DNA of 64,000 nt from Micromonospora echinospora (GCF_014203425.1 NZ_JACHJC010000001.1:6465501-6529500), one strand, 5' to 3'; positions 52,264 to 61,352 are shown, numbered from the stretch's first letter. The notes: generated from the letters alone by a model not told the origin. A program made the numbers and translations.

Positions 52264-53637
52264 GTGGCGGAGCGCATGATCGTCATCGGCGGCGACGCCG
52301 CCGGCATGTCGGCGGCGTCGCAGGCACGGCGCCGCCGCGACCGGTCCGACCTGGAGATCGTCGCGTTCGAGCGGGGGCACTTCACCTCCTACTCGGCGTG
52401 CGGCATCCCCTACTGGGTCAGCGGTGTGGTGCAGGAGCGGGACGAGTTGATCGCCCGCGATCCGAAGACCTTCCGCGACGAGTTCGGCATCGAGGTCCGT
52501 ACCCGGCACGAGGTCACCGCCATCGACCTGGACCGCCGCGAGGTGCTCGCGCGGGACCTGGACGGCGGCGGCGAGGTCCGCGCCGGTTTCGACACCCTGG
52601 TGTACGCCACCGGCGCGTCCCCGGTGCAACCGGACTGGACGCGCGACGACGTGGCCGGGGTGTTCGGTGTGCAGACGCTGGACGACGGCGCGGCGCTCAT
52701 CCACTGGCTGGAGAGCGAGCCCCGCCCCCGGCGCGCGGTGGTGGTCGGCGGCGGCTACGTCGGCGTCGAGATGGCCGAGGCGCTCGTGCAGCGCGGCCTC
52801 TCGGTCCAACTCGTCGAGCAGGCCGACCAGCCGATGGCCACAGTCGACCCGGACATGGGCGAGCTGGTGGCCGAGGCGATGCGCGCCACCGGCATCGGCG
52901 TCCGCACCGGCCTCACCGTCACCGGCCTGGAGGAACGGGACGGCCGGATCTCCGCGGTGGTCACCGACGAAGGGCCCGTCCCGGCGGACGTCGTGGTGCT
53001 GGGTCTCGGGGTACGCCCCAACACCGCGCTCGCCGAGGCCGCCGGCCTGCCGATCGGCCCCTCCGGCGGCGTCCGGACGGACCGCCGGATGCGGGTGCCG
53101 GGCGCGCCCGGCGTCTGGGCGGCCGGTGACTGCGTGGAGTCCCTGCACCGGGTCAGCGGCATGCCCGTGCACGTCCCGCTCGGCACGCACGCCAACAAGC
53201 AGGGCCGGGTTGCCGGCATCAACATCGGCGGCGGGTACGCCACCTTCCCCGGCGTGATCGGCACCGCCGTGACCAAGGTCTGCGAACTGGAGGTGGGCCG
53301 GACCGGGCTGCGCGAGCGGGACGCGCTGGAGGCCGGCTTCGAGTTCGTCACAGTGCTGGCGCAGTCGACGAACCGGGCCGGCTACTACCCCGGCTCCCGG
53401 CCGATGACCGTCAAGCTGCTCGCCGAGCGGCCCAGCGGGCGGTTGCTCGGGGCGCAGATCGTCGGCTGGTCCGAGGCGGCCAAGCGGATCGACGCGCTCG
53501 CCGTGGCGCTGTGGAACGGCATGACTGTGGACGAGATGACGGCGCTCGACCTGGGGTACGCGCCGCCGTACGCCCCGGTGTGGGACCCGGTGCTGATCGC
53601 CGCCCGCAAGGCCGTCGACGCCCTCGCCGCTGTGTAA
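52264..53637 (+). CDS. CoA-disulfide reductase/NADH oxidase-type flavoprotein
   Basis: About 457 aa pyridine nucleotide-disulfide oxidoreductase: FAD fold IVIGGDAAGMSAASQARRR, single redox Cys in YSACGIPYWVSG (about 46), NAD fold RAVVVGGGYVGVEMAEALVQRG, FAD motif VWAAGDCVES and a C-terminal dimerisation domain. One Cys rather than CxxxxC marks the CoA-disulfide reductase, Nox and persulfide reductase class. ATG 52255 and 52276 are alternative starts. Its stop codon lies within the second copy of the 55-bp repeat. Confidence 0.9.
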   Translation: MAERMIVIGGDAAGMSAASQARRRRDRSDLEIVAFERGHFTSYSACGIPYWVSGVVQERDELIARDPKTFRDEFGIEVRTRHEVTAIDLDRREVLARDLDGGGEVRAGFDTLVYATGASPVQPDWTRDDVAGVFGVQTLDDGAALIHWLESEPRPRRAVVVGGGYVGVEMAEALVQRGLSVQLVEQADQPMATVDPDMGELVAEAMRATGIGVRTGLTVTGLEERDGRISAVVTDEGPVPADVVVLGLGVRPNTALAEAAGLPIGPSGGVRTDRRMRVPGAPGVWAAGDCVESLHRVSGMPVHVPLGTHANKQGRVAGINIGGGYATFPGVIGTAVTKVCELEVGRTGLRERDALEAGFEFVTVLAQSTNRAGYYPGSRPMTVKLLAERPSGRLLGAQIVGWSEAAKRIDALAVALWNGMTVDEMTALDLGYAPPYAPVWDPVLIAARKAVDALAAV

Positions 53638-53690
53638 GGAAGGGCCCCCTCTTAACGCCTCCGGTAGAGGAAGGGCCCCTTCTTGACACC
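53636..53690. repeat. 55-bp dispersed GC-rich repeat, copy 2
   Basis: Same length and layout as 3399-3453: two GGAAGGGCCCC cores about 30 bp apart, each with a CTTAAC- or CTTGAC-like tail, joined by GCCTCCGGTAGA. The repeat begins within the stop codon of the flavoprotein gene. Confidence 0.78.
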
Positions 53691-53762
53691 TGGATTTGTC
53701 GGTGCCCGGCGTTAGCGTGTGCGCGCTGCCGGTCCGGCACTTCCCCTCGGAGGTATACCCAG

Positions 53763-55184
53763 ATGTCCCAGGAGACGACCTACCTCGAACTGTCCGAAGT
53801 GGACGGTGGAGCGCACAAGTTCTACGAGGTGGTGGTCGACGACACCGCGATGACCGTGCGCTACGGGCGCATCGGCGACCAGGGCCAGGTGAAGACGAGC
53901 ACCTACCCGGACAACGCCCGCGCCCGCGCCGCCGCCGCGAAGAAGATCGGCGAGAAGGTCCGCAAGGGGTACGCCCCGGCGGTGCCCGGCGTACGCCAGA
54001 AGCGGACGGTCTCGCGCCGGCAGATCGTCAGCACCCGCTCCACCGCCCGCACCGCGCCGGTCCTCTGGCGGTACGCCTCGGGCGCCCCCGCCTTCGGCAT
54101 CTTCGTCGACGACCGGCACTGCATGGTCGGCAACGAGCACGGTGTGATCACCACGCTCGACCACGACGCCCGGCTGGTCAACCAGGTCCGGCTCCCCGAC
54201 GGGGTGAAGTGCATCGTCGCCGACGACGCCTGGGTCTACGCCGGCTGCGACGACGGCAACGTCTACGACCTGTCCGGCAAGGTGCCGCGCGCGGCGTACG
54301 CGATCGCGCCGGAGATCGACATCTACTGGCTGGACATCCACGACGGCGTGCTGGGCGTGTCCGATCGCGACGGCGGCATCGCGGCGGTCGACCACGAGGA
54401 CGAGTTCCTCTGGCGCCGGCCGGGACGGGGCCGGTCCGCGTGGATGGTGCGCTGCGACGCCGACGCGATCTACCACGGCCACTCGCAGGGGGTCACCGGC
54501 TACGACTGGCGTACCGGCCGCGAACTGTGGCACACCGCCACCGGGGCGGTCCTGTTCGGCTGGCAGGAGCGGGACGCCGTGTTCGCCGGCACCGGCACCC
54601 GCGAGGTGGTCCGCCTGCGTAAGGACGGCCGGACCGAGCAGACGTACCGCTGCGACGCCGCGGTCTTCTCCTGCGCCACCGCCGAGGGCGGCCGGTACGT
54701 GTTCGCGGGCGACAGCGCGTCCTCGATCTACTGCTTCGACCACGCCGGCAACCGGCTGTGGAAGCTGGGCACCGGCTGCGGCTCGGCGTACTCGATGCAG
54801 TACCACGACAACCGGCTCTACGTGGTCACCACGAGCGGCCACCTGGCCTGCATCGACGCGAGCGAGGCGGCGATCCGGGCGGCCGAGGCCGGCAGCGTGC
54901 CGGACGTGGTCGACGTCAAGGCGCCGGCCCGGCTGCCCGAACCGGCCGCCTGGACGTCTGTCGAGGTGACCACCGACGACCGCGACGGGGTGCTGGTGCA
55001 GTGCGTCGATCAGGGCGGTCGGCTGCGCGTCCACGTCCTGGCCGACGGCTACCGGCGGGACTGGCCGGTGCAGTTCCCCAAGGGCATCCGCGAGCCGGGC
55101 GCGCGCTTCCTGGTCACCGAGATCCGCGAGTCCGGCCGGGGCGGCTTCTACCGGGCGTACGGGGACATCCGCCGGCTGCGGTGA
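53763..55184 (+). CDS. WGR domain plus beta-propeller protein
   Basis: 473 aa from ATG 53763 with GGAGG upstream. Residues about 1-85 are a WGR-type domain: YLELSEVDGGAHKFYEVVVDD, VRYGRIGDQGQVKTSTY (WGR reads YGR), AAAKKIGEKVRKGY. After a basic linker, about 100-470 contain PQQ/WD-like repeats (DDRHCMVGNEHGVITTLDHD, DGVLGVSDRDGGIAAVDHED, TGYDWRTGRELWHT). No signal peptide. WGR domains occur in PARPs and DNA-related proteins; the propeller suggests a scaffold. Function unknown. Confidence 0.85.
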   Translation: MSQETTYLELSEVDGGAHKFYEVVVDDTAMTVRYGRIGDQGQVKTSTYPDNARARAAAAKKIGEKVRKGYAPAVPGVRQKRTVSRRQIVSTRSTARTAPVLWRYASGAPAFGIFVDDRHCMVGNEHGVITTLDHDARLVNQVRLPDGVKCIVADDAWVYAGCDDGNVYDLSGKVPRAAYAIAPEIDIYWLDIHDGVLGVSDRDGGIAAVDHEDEFLWRRPGRGRSAWMVRCDADAIYHGHSQGVTGYDWRTGRELWHTATGAVLFGWQERDAVFAGTGTREVVRLRKDGRTEQTYRCDAAVFSCATAEGGRYVFAGDSASSIYCFDHAGNRLWKLGTGCGSAYSMQYHDNRLYVVTTSGHLACIDASEAAIRAAEAGSVPDVVDVKAPARLPEPAAWTSVEVTTDDRDGVLVQCVDQGGRLRVHVLADGYRRDWPVQFPKGIREPGARFLVTEIRESGRGGFYRAYGDIRRLR

Positions 55185-55207
55185 GCCGCCGGCCGGGTCG
55201 GAGGGCG

Positions 55208-55232
55208 GGTCGGCCGAGGGCCTCGGCCGACC
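55208..55232 (+). terminator. Hairpin after the WGR gene
   Basis: GGTCGGCCGAGG (55208-55219) and CCTCGGCCGACC (55221-55232) are exact inverted arms with a one-base centre, 24 bp after the stop. Confidence 0.75.
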
Positions 55233-55339
55233 GTCCCGGCGAATCGACAGGTCGACGGGGCAGCCGGCAACGCATCGACGGAGTACGGTACCGACAGGAC
55301 AACTCTCCGTTACGGGTCGACCTCGGAAGGGGCACCGAC

Positions 55340-56632
55340 ATGCGAGTGTGGCGCGTGACTGCGACGGTTCTCCTCCTGCTACCCGGCGGAGTCGCCGCGG
55401 CTGCACCTCCCGCAACCGCCGGGCCTACCGCAGCCGCCACGGCTTCCCCGGCCGCCGCGGCGGACCAGACGCCACCGGTGCTTGTGGACGTCACGGTTTC
55501 CCCCGACGCGGTCTCCGTCGCGGGCGTCGACCTGGTGCCGGTGACGGTGAGCGCGCACCTGACCGACGACACCGGCGTCGTGCCGAGCACCGAGATGGAC
55601 GGCACCATGGTGCCGTCGGTCGCTCTGCGTCTCGTCGGTTCCGACCGCGCCGACGGTGCCGAGCTGTCGCTCACCGCCGGCACCCCGCAGGACGGCACCT
55701 GGAGCGCGACGATCCAGGTGCCGTCGACCTGGAACGGCACCTGGGAGGTCAGCCGCCTGGTCGCCGTGGACGCCGCCGCCAACCGGCTCGACGTCGACCC
55801 GCCCGCCTCGGCGGACACCACCCTCGTCGTCACCGGCACCCACCGGCCCGCTGTCACCATGCGCCTCAGCCCGGATCCGCTGGTCGGTGACGGCCCGCTG
55901 ACGGTGGAGGGGCGGTTCTACTACGAGGACACCGGCGAGGGCATCGGCAACCAGCCAATCTTCTTCGGCAGCGACAACGCCTGCTGGGAACTTCGCAGCG
56001 AGCCAAACGGCACCACCCGGGCCGACGGCACGTTCTCCCGCCTCTACCCGAAGGGCGACCCCTTCGTAAGGTGCGTCGGCATCGTGCGGCCCTCGAACAC
56101 CGCGGTCGCACCGGACTACATCGTCGTCAGGACTCTCCACCCTCGGGTGAAGCCGATCGTCGCGGTGAAAGCGAACCGCACCACGGTCACTCCGGGCACC
56201 ACAGTCACCTTCACCGGCATGGTCAAGCCCGCCGCCTCGTGGCAGCTCCAGCTTCAGCAACTTCAGGGCCGGACGTGGCGGAAGGTGGCCGGCACGTCGA
56301 GCAATGACCTCGGCGCGTATCGCATGGCCGTCACACCGAAAACGCCCGGCACCCTTCGCTACCGGGTGGTCATTCCCAACCAGGACCCGGCGCTGGTGGG
56401 CGTCTCCGAGGTGGTCACCGTACGCGTGTCGACACCCGGCGGCGAGCCGCGGCCCGACGGCGGCGGGGGCGGTGGCGGCGGCACCGCCGGTGGCGGCACC
56501 GGCGGGCTTCCGATCACCGGTGCCGCCACCGCCCCGCTGGTGGCCGGCGGCGCGGCTCTCATGATCGTCGGCGCCGGTTTGATGCTGCTGGCTCGCCGAC
56601 GCCGCCCTACCCAAACCCCGAACGGGCGGTAG
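55340..56632 (+). CDS. Secreted Ig-like protein with LPXTG cell-wall anchor
   Basis: 430 aa from ATG 55340 (GGAAGGGG upstream). Signal peptide 1-28; beta-rich repeats with QTPPVLVDVTVSPDAVSV, an Ig/CARDB-like middle and a C-terminal domain with VKANRTTVTPGTTVTFTG. A Gly-rich linker leads to LPITG (390-394), a hydrophobic span and RRRRPT, the complete sortase sorting signal. It should be covalently attached to the peptidoglycan. No sortase gene lies in the window. Ligand unknown. Confidence 0.86.
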   Translation: MRVWRVTATVLLLLPGGVAAAAPPATAGPTAAATASPAAAADQTPPVLVDVTVSPDAVSVAGVDLVPVTVSAHLTDDTGVVPSTEMDGTMVPSVALRLVGSDRADGAELSLTAGTPQDGTWSATIQVPSTWNGTWEVSRLVAVDAAANRLDVDPPASADTTLVVTGTHRPAVTMRLSPDPLVGDGPLTVEGRFYYEDTGEGIGNQPIFFGSDNACWELRSEPNGTTRADGTFSRLYPKGDPFVRCVGIVRPSNTAVAPDYIVVRTLHPRVKPIVAVKANRTTVTPGTTVTFTGMVKPAASWQLQLQQLQGRTWRKVAGTSSNDLGAYRMAVTPKTPGTLRYRVVIPNQDPALVGVSEVVTVRVSTPGGEPRPDGGGGGGGGTAGGGTGGLPITGAATAPLVAGGAALMIVGAGLMLLARRRRPTQTPNGR

Positions 56633-56633
56633 G

Positions 56634-56697
56634 CCGGACGCACGGCCGACCGGACGCACGGTAAGCCGGACGCACCGCAGGCCGGACGCGCGGTAAA
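56634..56697. repeat. 16-bp tandem repeat, four copies
   Basis: CCGGACGCACGG-type units start at 56634, 56650, 56666 and 56682, an exact 16-bp period, with variation in the last 4-5 bases. It begins one base after the stop codon of the LPXTG gene. Confidence 0.8.
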
Positions 56698-56944
56698 GCC
56701 GGGCATGATTACCGTCCCGGACGGGCGGTGGACCGACGGGCACGGGCCGGGCACGACGACTTCCCCGGCCCGGCTCCCCGGCGTCAGGTCACACCGACAC
56801 CCCCGCCCGGCCCACACCCCGCACCAGCCCCTCCATGCCCGCTAGTTGATCAAGGAGTTTGGGACGGGTTCCTCGCGCTCCGGTGACACGAACCCCTTGG
56901 TCGACACCGGTGCCGAGCGGTGCCCGCAGGCCAACAGCGCCGAG

Positions 56945-57025
56945 CTTGATCAACACCAGCTCGCCGAGGTGGTGGCATCAGCGGCTCCGCGACACCACCA
57001 TCTCGCCGAACTGGTGGTGATCATG
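56945..57025. repeat. 81-bp inverted-repeat element, copy 5
   Basis: Starts CTTGATCAACACCAGC and ends GGTGGTGATCATG; again 81 bp, with left core CTCGCCGAGGTGG and right core CTCGCCGAACTGG. The middle is diverged (GGCATCAGCGGCTCCGCGA). A separate core CCACCTCGGCGAGGTGG follows at about 57038-57054. Confidence 0.8.
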
Positions 57026-57160
57026 GGTGATGATGCCGCCACCTCGGCGAGGTGGTGGGGAGACGCGGCCATCTGGGCCACCTCGTCGCCGGTGAGCAGG
57101 TTCGGCGTTCCCTGAGAGGGCCGGGCGGCGCTGGGCGCCTCGCTGGGCCAGGATGGCCGG

Positions 57161-58033
57161 ATGCGGTATGACATTCCCGAGAGCCTGCGCTGGGTCGAGC
57201 GGACGGAGACCGGGCGGGCGTGGCTCGCGGAGCTGCCGGACCGGCTCGCCGCGTGCGTCGCGCGGTGGGAGCTGACGATCGGGCCGCCGTTCGGGTACGC
57301 GTTCGCGTCCCTCGCGCTGCCCGCGACGATGCCCGACGGGACGCGGGCGGTGCTGAAGCTCCAGTACCCGGACGACGACAGCCGCCACGGGGCCACCGCG
57401 TTGGCGCACTGGGACGGCCGGGGCGCGATCCGGCTGCTCGCCCACGACCCGGGCCGGCGCGCGCTGCTGGTCGAGCGCTGCGACCCCGGCACCCCGCTGT
57501 ACGGCCTGCCGCCCGACGCCGCGCTGGACGTGGCGGTCGAGCTGCTGCCCCGCCTCGGGGTGCCGGCCGGGCCGCCGTTCACTCCGCTCGCCGAGGAGGC
57601 GGCCGGCTGGGCGGAGCGGATGCCGGGCAACTGGCGGCGGGCCAACCGCCCGTACGAGCGGCGACTGCTCGACGCCGCGCTCGGACTGCTCACCGAACTG
57701 GCGCCGAGCCAGGGTGAGCAGGTGCTGGTCAACCAGGACCTGCATGCCGGCAACATCCTGGCGGCCGGACGCGATCCGTGGCTGGTCATCGACCCGAAGC
57801 CGCTCGTCGGCGAGCGGGAGTTCGCTGTGGTGCCGCTGGTGCGCGGCGCCGAACTGGGCCACTCTCCGGCGGCCGTCCGGCACCGGCTCGACCGCCTCAG
57901 CGCCGAGCTGGGCCTGGACCGGGAGCGGGTACGCGGCTGGGCGATCGGCCAGACGGTGGCCTGGAGCATCGGCGGCGACCAGGTCTTCCCCGGCAATGTC
58001 GAGGCGGCCCGCTGGCTGCTCGACGAGATGTGA
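57161..58033 (+). CDS. APH(6)-like aminoglycoside/hydroxyurea phosphotransferase
   Basis: 290 aa kinase-like fold of the APH_6_hur family: ATP-binding AVLKLQYPDDDSRHG (Lys near 68), hinge LLVERCDPGTPL, catalytic VNQDLHAGNIL (Asp near 193, HxGN) and metal IDPKPLVGEREFAVVPL. True APH(6) enzymes inactivate streptomycin; many genomic homologues have unknown substrates. ATG 57161. Its stop is one base from the convergent nei stop. Confidence 0.87.
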   Translation: MRYDIPESLRWVERTETGRAWLAELPDRLAACVARWELTIGPPFGYAFASLALPATMPDGTRAVLKLQYPDDDSRHGATALAHWDGRGAIRLLAHDPGRRALLVERCDPGTPLYGLPPDAALDVAVELLPRLGVPAGPPFTPLAEEAAGWAERMPGNWRRANRPYERRLLDAALGLLTELAPSQGEQVLVNQDLHAGNILAAGRDPWLVIDPKPLVGEREFAVVPLVRGAELGHSPAAVRHRLDRLSAELGLDRERVRGWAIGQTVAWSIGGDQVFPGNVEAARWLLDEM

Positions 58034-58034
58034 G

Positions 58035-58844
58035 TCAGCCCGCCTGGCAGGTGGGGCACCAGTACAGGTTGCGCCCGGCCAGCGTGCCCCGGCTCACCTC
58101 GGTGCCGCAGACGTGGCAGGGCGCGCCGGGGCGGCGGTAGACGTACACCTCGCCACCGTGCCGGTCGACGCGCGGCGCCCGGCCGGTGACCTCCGGCAGG
58201 TCGGCGTCGCGCACCGTGTCGATCCGGCCCCGCTCGACCGCGCGGGTCATCAGCGTCACCAGGTCCGCCCAGAGTTCGACCCAGCCAGCCGTGCTCAGGT
58301 CGCGGCCCGGCAGCAGCGGCGGCAGGCCGGCCCGGAACAGCGCCTCGGTCACGAAGATCAAGCCGGTGCCGGCCACCACCGACTGGTCCAGCAGCAGCGC
58401 GGCGAGCGGGGTGGGGCTGCGCCGGATCCGCGCGTACGCCCGGTCGGGGTCGGCGTCGGTGCGCAGCGGGTCGGGTCCGAGCCGGTCGCGCAGCGCCGCC
58501 ACCTCGGGCGGGGTCAGCAGTTCGCAGGCGGTCGGGCCACGCAGCTCCAGCCAGTTCCGATCGCTGTGCAGGCGCAGCCGCACCTGCCCGACGGGGGCCG
58601 GCGGCTCCCCGGCCCCGTCGGCGAACTTCCCGTACAGCCCCAGGTGGACGTGCAGCGTCAGCTCACCCGCGTAGTGGTGCAGCAGGTGCTTGCCGTACGC
58701 CTCGGTGCCGTCCAGGACGGTGCCGCTGAGGCGGGCCGCGCCCTCGGCGAAGCGCCCCTGCGGGCTGTCTGCGTGCACCTTGTCGCCCGCGAACAGCTCG
58801 GCGTGCCGGGCGGCGAGGCGGTGGATGGTGTGTCCCTCTGGCAC
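58035..58844 (-). CDS. nei: Fpg/Nei family DNA glycosylase/AP lyase (endonuclease VIII type)
   Basis: Start GTG 58844 is fixed by chemistry: Fpg/Nei enzymes need Pro at position 2 as nucleophile, and from here the protein reads V-P-EGHTIHRLA. Upstream TTG 58853 would bury it. 269 aa with catalytic Glu3, H2TH region (LLLDQSVVAGTGLIFVTEALF) and the C-terminal zinc finger CHVCG...CPTC. PEGHT rather than PELPEV marks the Nei branch, repairing oxidised pyrimidines. Confidence 0.94.
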   Translation of the reverse strand: MPEGHTIHRLAARHAELFAGDKVHADSPQGRFAEGAARLSGTVLDGTEAYGKHLLHHYAGELTLHVHLGLYGKFADGAGEPPAPVGQVRLRLHSDRNWLELRGPTACELLTPPEVAALRDRLGPDPLRTDADPDRAYARIRRSPTPLAALLLDQSVVAGTGLIFVTEALFRAGLPPLLPGRDLSTAGWVELWADLVTLMTRAVERGRIDTVRDADLPEVTGRAPRVDRHGGEVYVYRRPGAPCHVCGTEVSRGTLAGRNLYWCPTCQAG

Positions 58845-59121
58845 AACGGCCAAGCGTAGTCAGCAGATCGGACCGCCGGCGACGTCGGGTCCTGGGACGA
58901 CATTGAATCGATGTCCGTCGACTGAAAGACTGGCGGCGGTAGCGCTCGGGAGCCAGTGCGAGCCGCTCGATCTCGCCGGAGGGACAAGCGCGGGGTGATG
59001 CGCCACCCCGGTGCCGGGCAGTCCTCTCCGGCGCTCCGCCGTGCCGCTACGGCGGCGACATCGCGGTCCACCACCACTCCGGCGCCGACCGCCCCCGGCG
59101 CCCCCAGCTCGGGAGAAACAG
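58845..59121. other. 277-bp region before the CBM2 gene
   Basis: Divergent promoter region of nei and the CBM2 gene. A small dyad GACAT-N7-ATGTC is at 58899-58915 in a lower-GC stretch. No gene is supported; the frame that continues upstream of the CBM2 start is Pro/Arg-rich noise. Confidence 0.5.
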
Positions 59122-59877
59122 ATGCTCCGTACGCTCGGCGCGGCACTGGCCGCCGCCCTCACCCTGACCGGCTGGGCCGCCTCGTCCGGCGTCGTCCGGT
59201 CGCCCGCCACCACGACGGTGACGCCCGCCATGGCGGCGACGCCGACGCCCATACCCACGCCCACGTTCGCGTGCCCGCCGGCGCTGCCGGTCACCGGCCA
59301 GGTGACCGGGGCCACCACGACCAGCCTCACCATCACCTACTGGATGGTGCTCAGCCCGCCCTGCGGCTACGACCCGCCGCTCCTCGTCAGCCTCTTCACC
59401 AGCCGCGAGGACGCCACCGCGTGGCGCGACCCGGTGGCCGAGGCGGTCACCGGGCCGGAACGGTCGGGGACGGTGACGATCGGCGGCCTGGCCCCGGGCA
59501 CCGAGTACTGGTTCCGGTTCGGCGACACCAAGGGGGGACGGGATCCGTACGTCATCGGCGGACCGGCCCGGACGTCGGGAACCTGCTCCGCGACGGCCAC
59601 CATCGACAGCAGGTGGGGCAGCGGCTTCGTGGCCACGGTGACGGTGCGCAACGACGGCACCGAGCCGGTACCGGGCTGGCTGGTCTCGTGGCGGTGGTCC
59701 GGTGACGAGCGCATCCAGTCGATCTGGGGCGGGGTGGCCGAGGGCTCCGGCCAGGACGTCGCGGTCCGTAACGCCTCCTGGAACGGCACGCTGGCGCCCG
59801 GCGCTTCGACCACGTTCGGCCTGCTCGTGGCGGCCAGCGCGGCGCCCGCCACCATAACGCCGGTCTGCGGGCGGTGA
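59122..59877 (+). CDS. Secreted FnIII-CBM2 protein without catalytic domain
   Basis: 251 aa from ATG 59122 (GGGAG upstream). Signal peptide about 1-25, a Thr/Pro linker, a fibronectin III-like domain (about 55-150: TGATTTSLTITYWMV, GLAPGTEYWFRFGDT) and a C-terminal CBM2 (about 155-250: SGFVATVTVRNDGTEPVPGW, NASWNGTLAPGASTTFGLL). No hydrolase or oxidase domain. It overlaps the following GH43 by 4 bp (GTGA), so the two are made together and probably act on the same substrate. Confidence 0.87.
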   Translation: MLRTLGAALAAALTLTGWAASSGVVRSPATTTVTPAMAATPTPIPTPTFACPPALPVTGQVTGATTTSLTITYWMVLSPPCGYDPPLLVSLFTSREDATAWRDPVAEAVTGPERSGTVTIGGLAPGTEYWFRFGDTKGGRDPYVIGGPARTSGTCSATATIDSRWGSGFVATVTVRNDGTEPVPGWLVSWRWSGDERIQSIWGGVAEGSGQDVAVRNASWNGTLAPGASTTFGLLVAASAAPATITPVCGR

Positions 59878-61340
59878 CCGGCATGGGGTGGAAGACGCGA
59901 CCCGGCGGCACCGGCCGCCTCTTGGCGGCCGGGCTGGCGCTCACGGTGGCCCTGGCGGCGACGGTGCTGGGACCGGCGGCGGGCGCGCTGGCGGCGCCGG
60001 TGACGGTCACCAACGGCACCCAGTTCACCGACACCACCGGCGCCGTGGTGCACGCCCACGGCGGCGGCGTCCTCAAGGTCGGCGACTACTACTACTGGTT
60101 CGGCGAGAACCGCAACCCGGACAACACGTTCCGGGCGGTCTCCGTCTACCGCTCGACGGACCTGCGCACCTGGGAGTTCCGCAACAACGTGCTCACCCAG
60201 TCGTCGGCGGCCGAACTACGTGTCTCCAACATCGAACGGCCGAAGGTCATCTACAACGCCGCCACCGGCCGGTTCGTGATGTGGATGCACAAGGAGAACG
60301 GGTCCGACTACAACGAGGCGCGGGCGGCGGTCGCCTCGTCGTCCACTGTGGACGGCGCCTACACGTACCAAGGCAGCTTCCGGCCGTTCGGACAGCACAT
60401 GTCCCGCGACATCACGCTCTACAACGACAACGGCACCGCGTACATGATCTCGGCCGCCGACGACAACTACGACCTGAACATCTACCGGCTCACGTCGGAC
60501 TACCTCAACGTGGCCACTCTGGTGGGCAACTTCTGGGACGGCGCGCACCGCGAGGCGCCGGCGATGTTCAAGCGGGGCAGCACCTACTTCCTGCTGACGT
60601 CGGGGGCGACGGGCTGGAGCCCGAACCAGGCCCGGTACGCCACCGCGCCCAGCATCTCGGGACCGTGGAGCGGCTGGACCGACGTGGGCAACGGCACCAC
60701 GTTCAACTCGCAGCCGGCGTTCGTGCTGCCGATCCAGGGCACCTCCGGCACCAGCTACCTCTATCTGGGTGACAGGTGGGCCGGAGCGTGGGGCGGCCCG
60801 GCCAACGACTCCCAGTACGTGTGGCTGCCGATCAGCTTCCCGACCGCCACCAGCATGAGCCTGACCTGGTACCCGTCCGTCACCGTCGACACGGCGGCGG
60901 GCACCGTCACCGGCAACTCGCCCGCGTACCACCGCGTCACGGCCCGGCACAGCGGCCGGGTGCTGGACGTGATCAACGGCTCCACGGCTAACAACGCCGA
61001 GGTCAAGCAGTGGAGCTGGAACGGCGGCGGGAACCAGAGGTGGGAGTTCCAGGACGCCGGCGGCGGCTGGTTCCGCCTCGTCAACGCCGCCAGCGGAAAG
61101 TGTCTCGACGTCGCCAACGCGAGCACCGCCGACGGCGCCAACATCATCCAGTACACCTGCGGCAGCGGCGCCAACCAGCAGTGGCAGTGGGCCGCGCGCG
61201 ACGGCTGGTTCCAGCTGCGGGCCCGGCACAGCGGCAAGTGCCTGGACGTGGTCAACGCCGGCACCGGCGACGGCGCGGACGTCCAGCAGTACACCTGCGG
61301 TGCGGGCACCAACCAGCAGTGGTCACGCACCGTGTCCTGA
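59874..61340 (+). CDS. Secreted GH43 with C-terminal ricin-type lectin (CBM13); exo-beta-1,3-galactanase-like
   Basis: 488 aa. Signal peptide about 1-41; GH43 five-bladed propeller (about 42-350) with HAHGGGVLKVGDYYYWFGENR, NIERPKVIYNAATGRFVMWMH and DGAHREAPAMFKRGSTYFLLTS; this pattern resembles the GH43 galactan 1,3-beta-galactosidase subfamily. A ricin B beta-trefoil (about 355-488) has the QxW-type repeats NQRWEF, NQQWQW and NQQWSR. GTG start overlaps the CBM2 gene stop. Likely acts on arabinogalactan side of plant walls; inferred. Confidence 0.88.
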   Translation: MTGMGWKTRPGGTGRLLAAGLALTVALAATVLGPAAGALAAPVTVTNGTQFTDTTGAVVHAHGGGVLKVGDYYYWFGENRNPDNTFRAVSVYRSTDLRTWEFRNNVLTQSSAAELRVSNIERPKVIYNAATGRFVMWMHKENGSDYNEARAAVASSSTVDGAYTYQGSFRPFGQHMSRDITLYNDNGTAYMISAADDNYDLNIYRLTSDYLNVATLVGNFWDGAHREAPAMFKRGSTYFLLTSGATGWSPNQARYATAPSISGPWSGWTDVGNGTTFNSQPAFVLPIQGTSGTSYLYLGDRWAGAWGGPANDSQYVWLPISFPTATSMSLTWYPSVTVDTAAGTVTGNSPAYHRVTARHSGRVLDVINGSTANNAEVKQWSWNGGGNQRWEFQDAGGGWFRLVNAASGKCLDVANASTADGANIIQYTCGSGANQQWQWAARDGWFQLRARHSGKCLDVVNAGTGDGADVQQYTCGAGTNQQWSRTVS

Positions 61341-61352
61341 CCGGCGGCGATC

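Larger units (their letters stand above)
56633..57160. other. 528-bp gene-free region with tandem and palindromic repeats
   Basis: A 16-bp tandem repeat (56634-56697) and one 81-bp element (56945-57025) with an extra core at about 57034-57058. Short open frames across it are repeat sequence. The promoter of the phosphotransferase should lie at the right end. Confidence 0.75.

Noticed and set aside
56846..57115. 89-codon ORF before the phosphotransferase
   Set aside because: It lies over the 81-bp element and an extra core; sequence explained by repeats.
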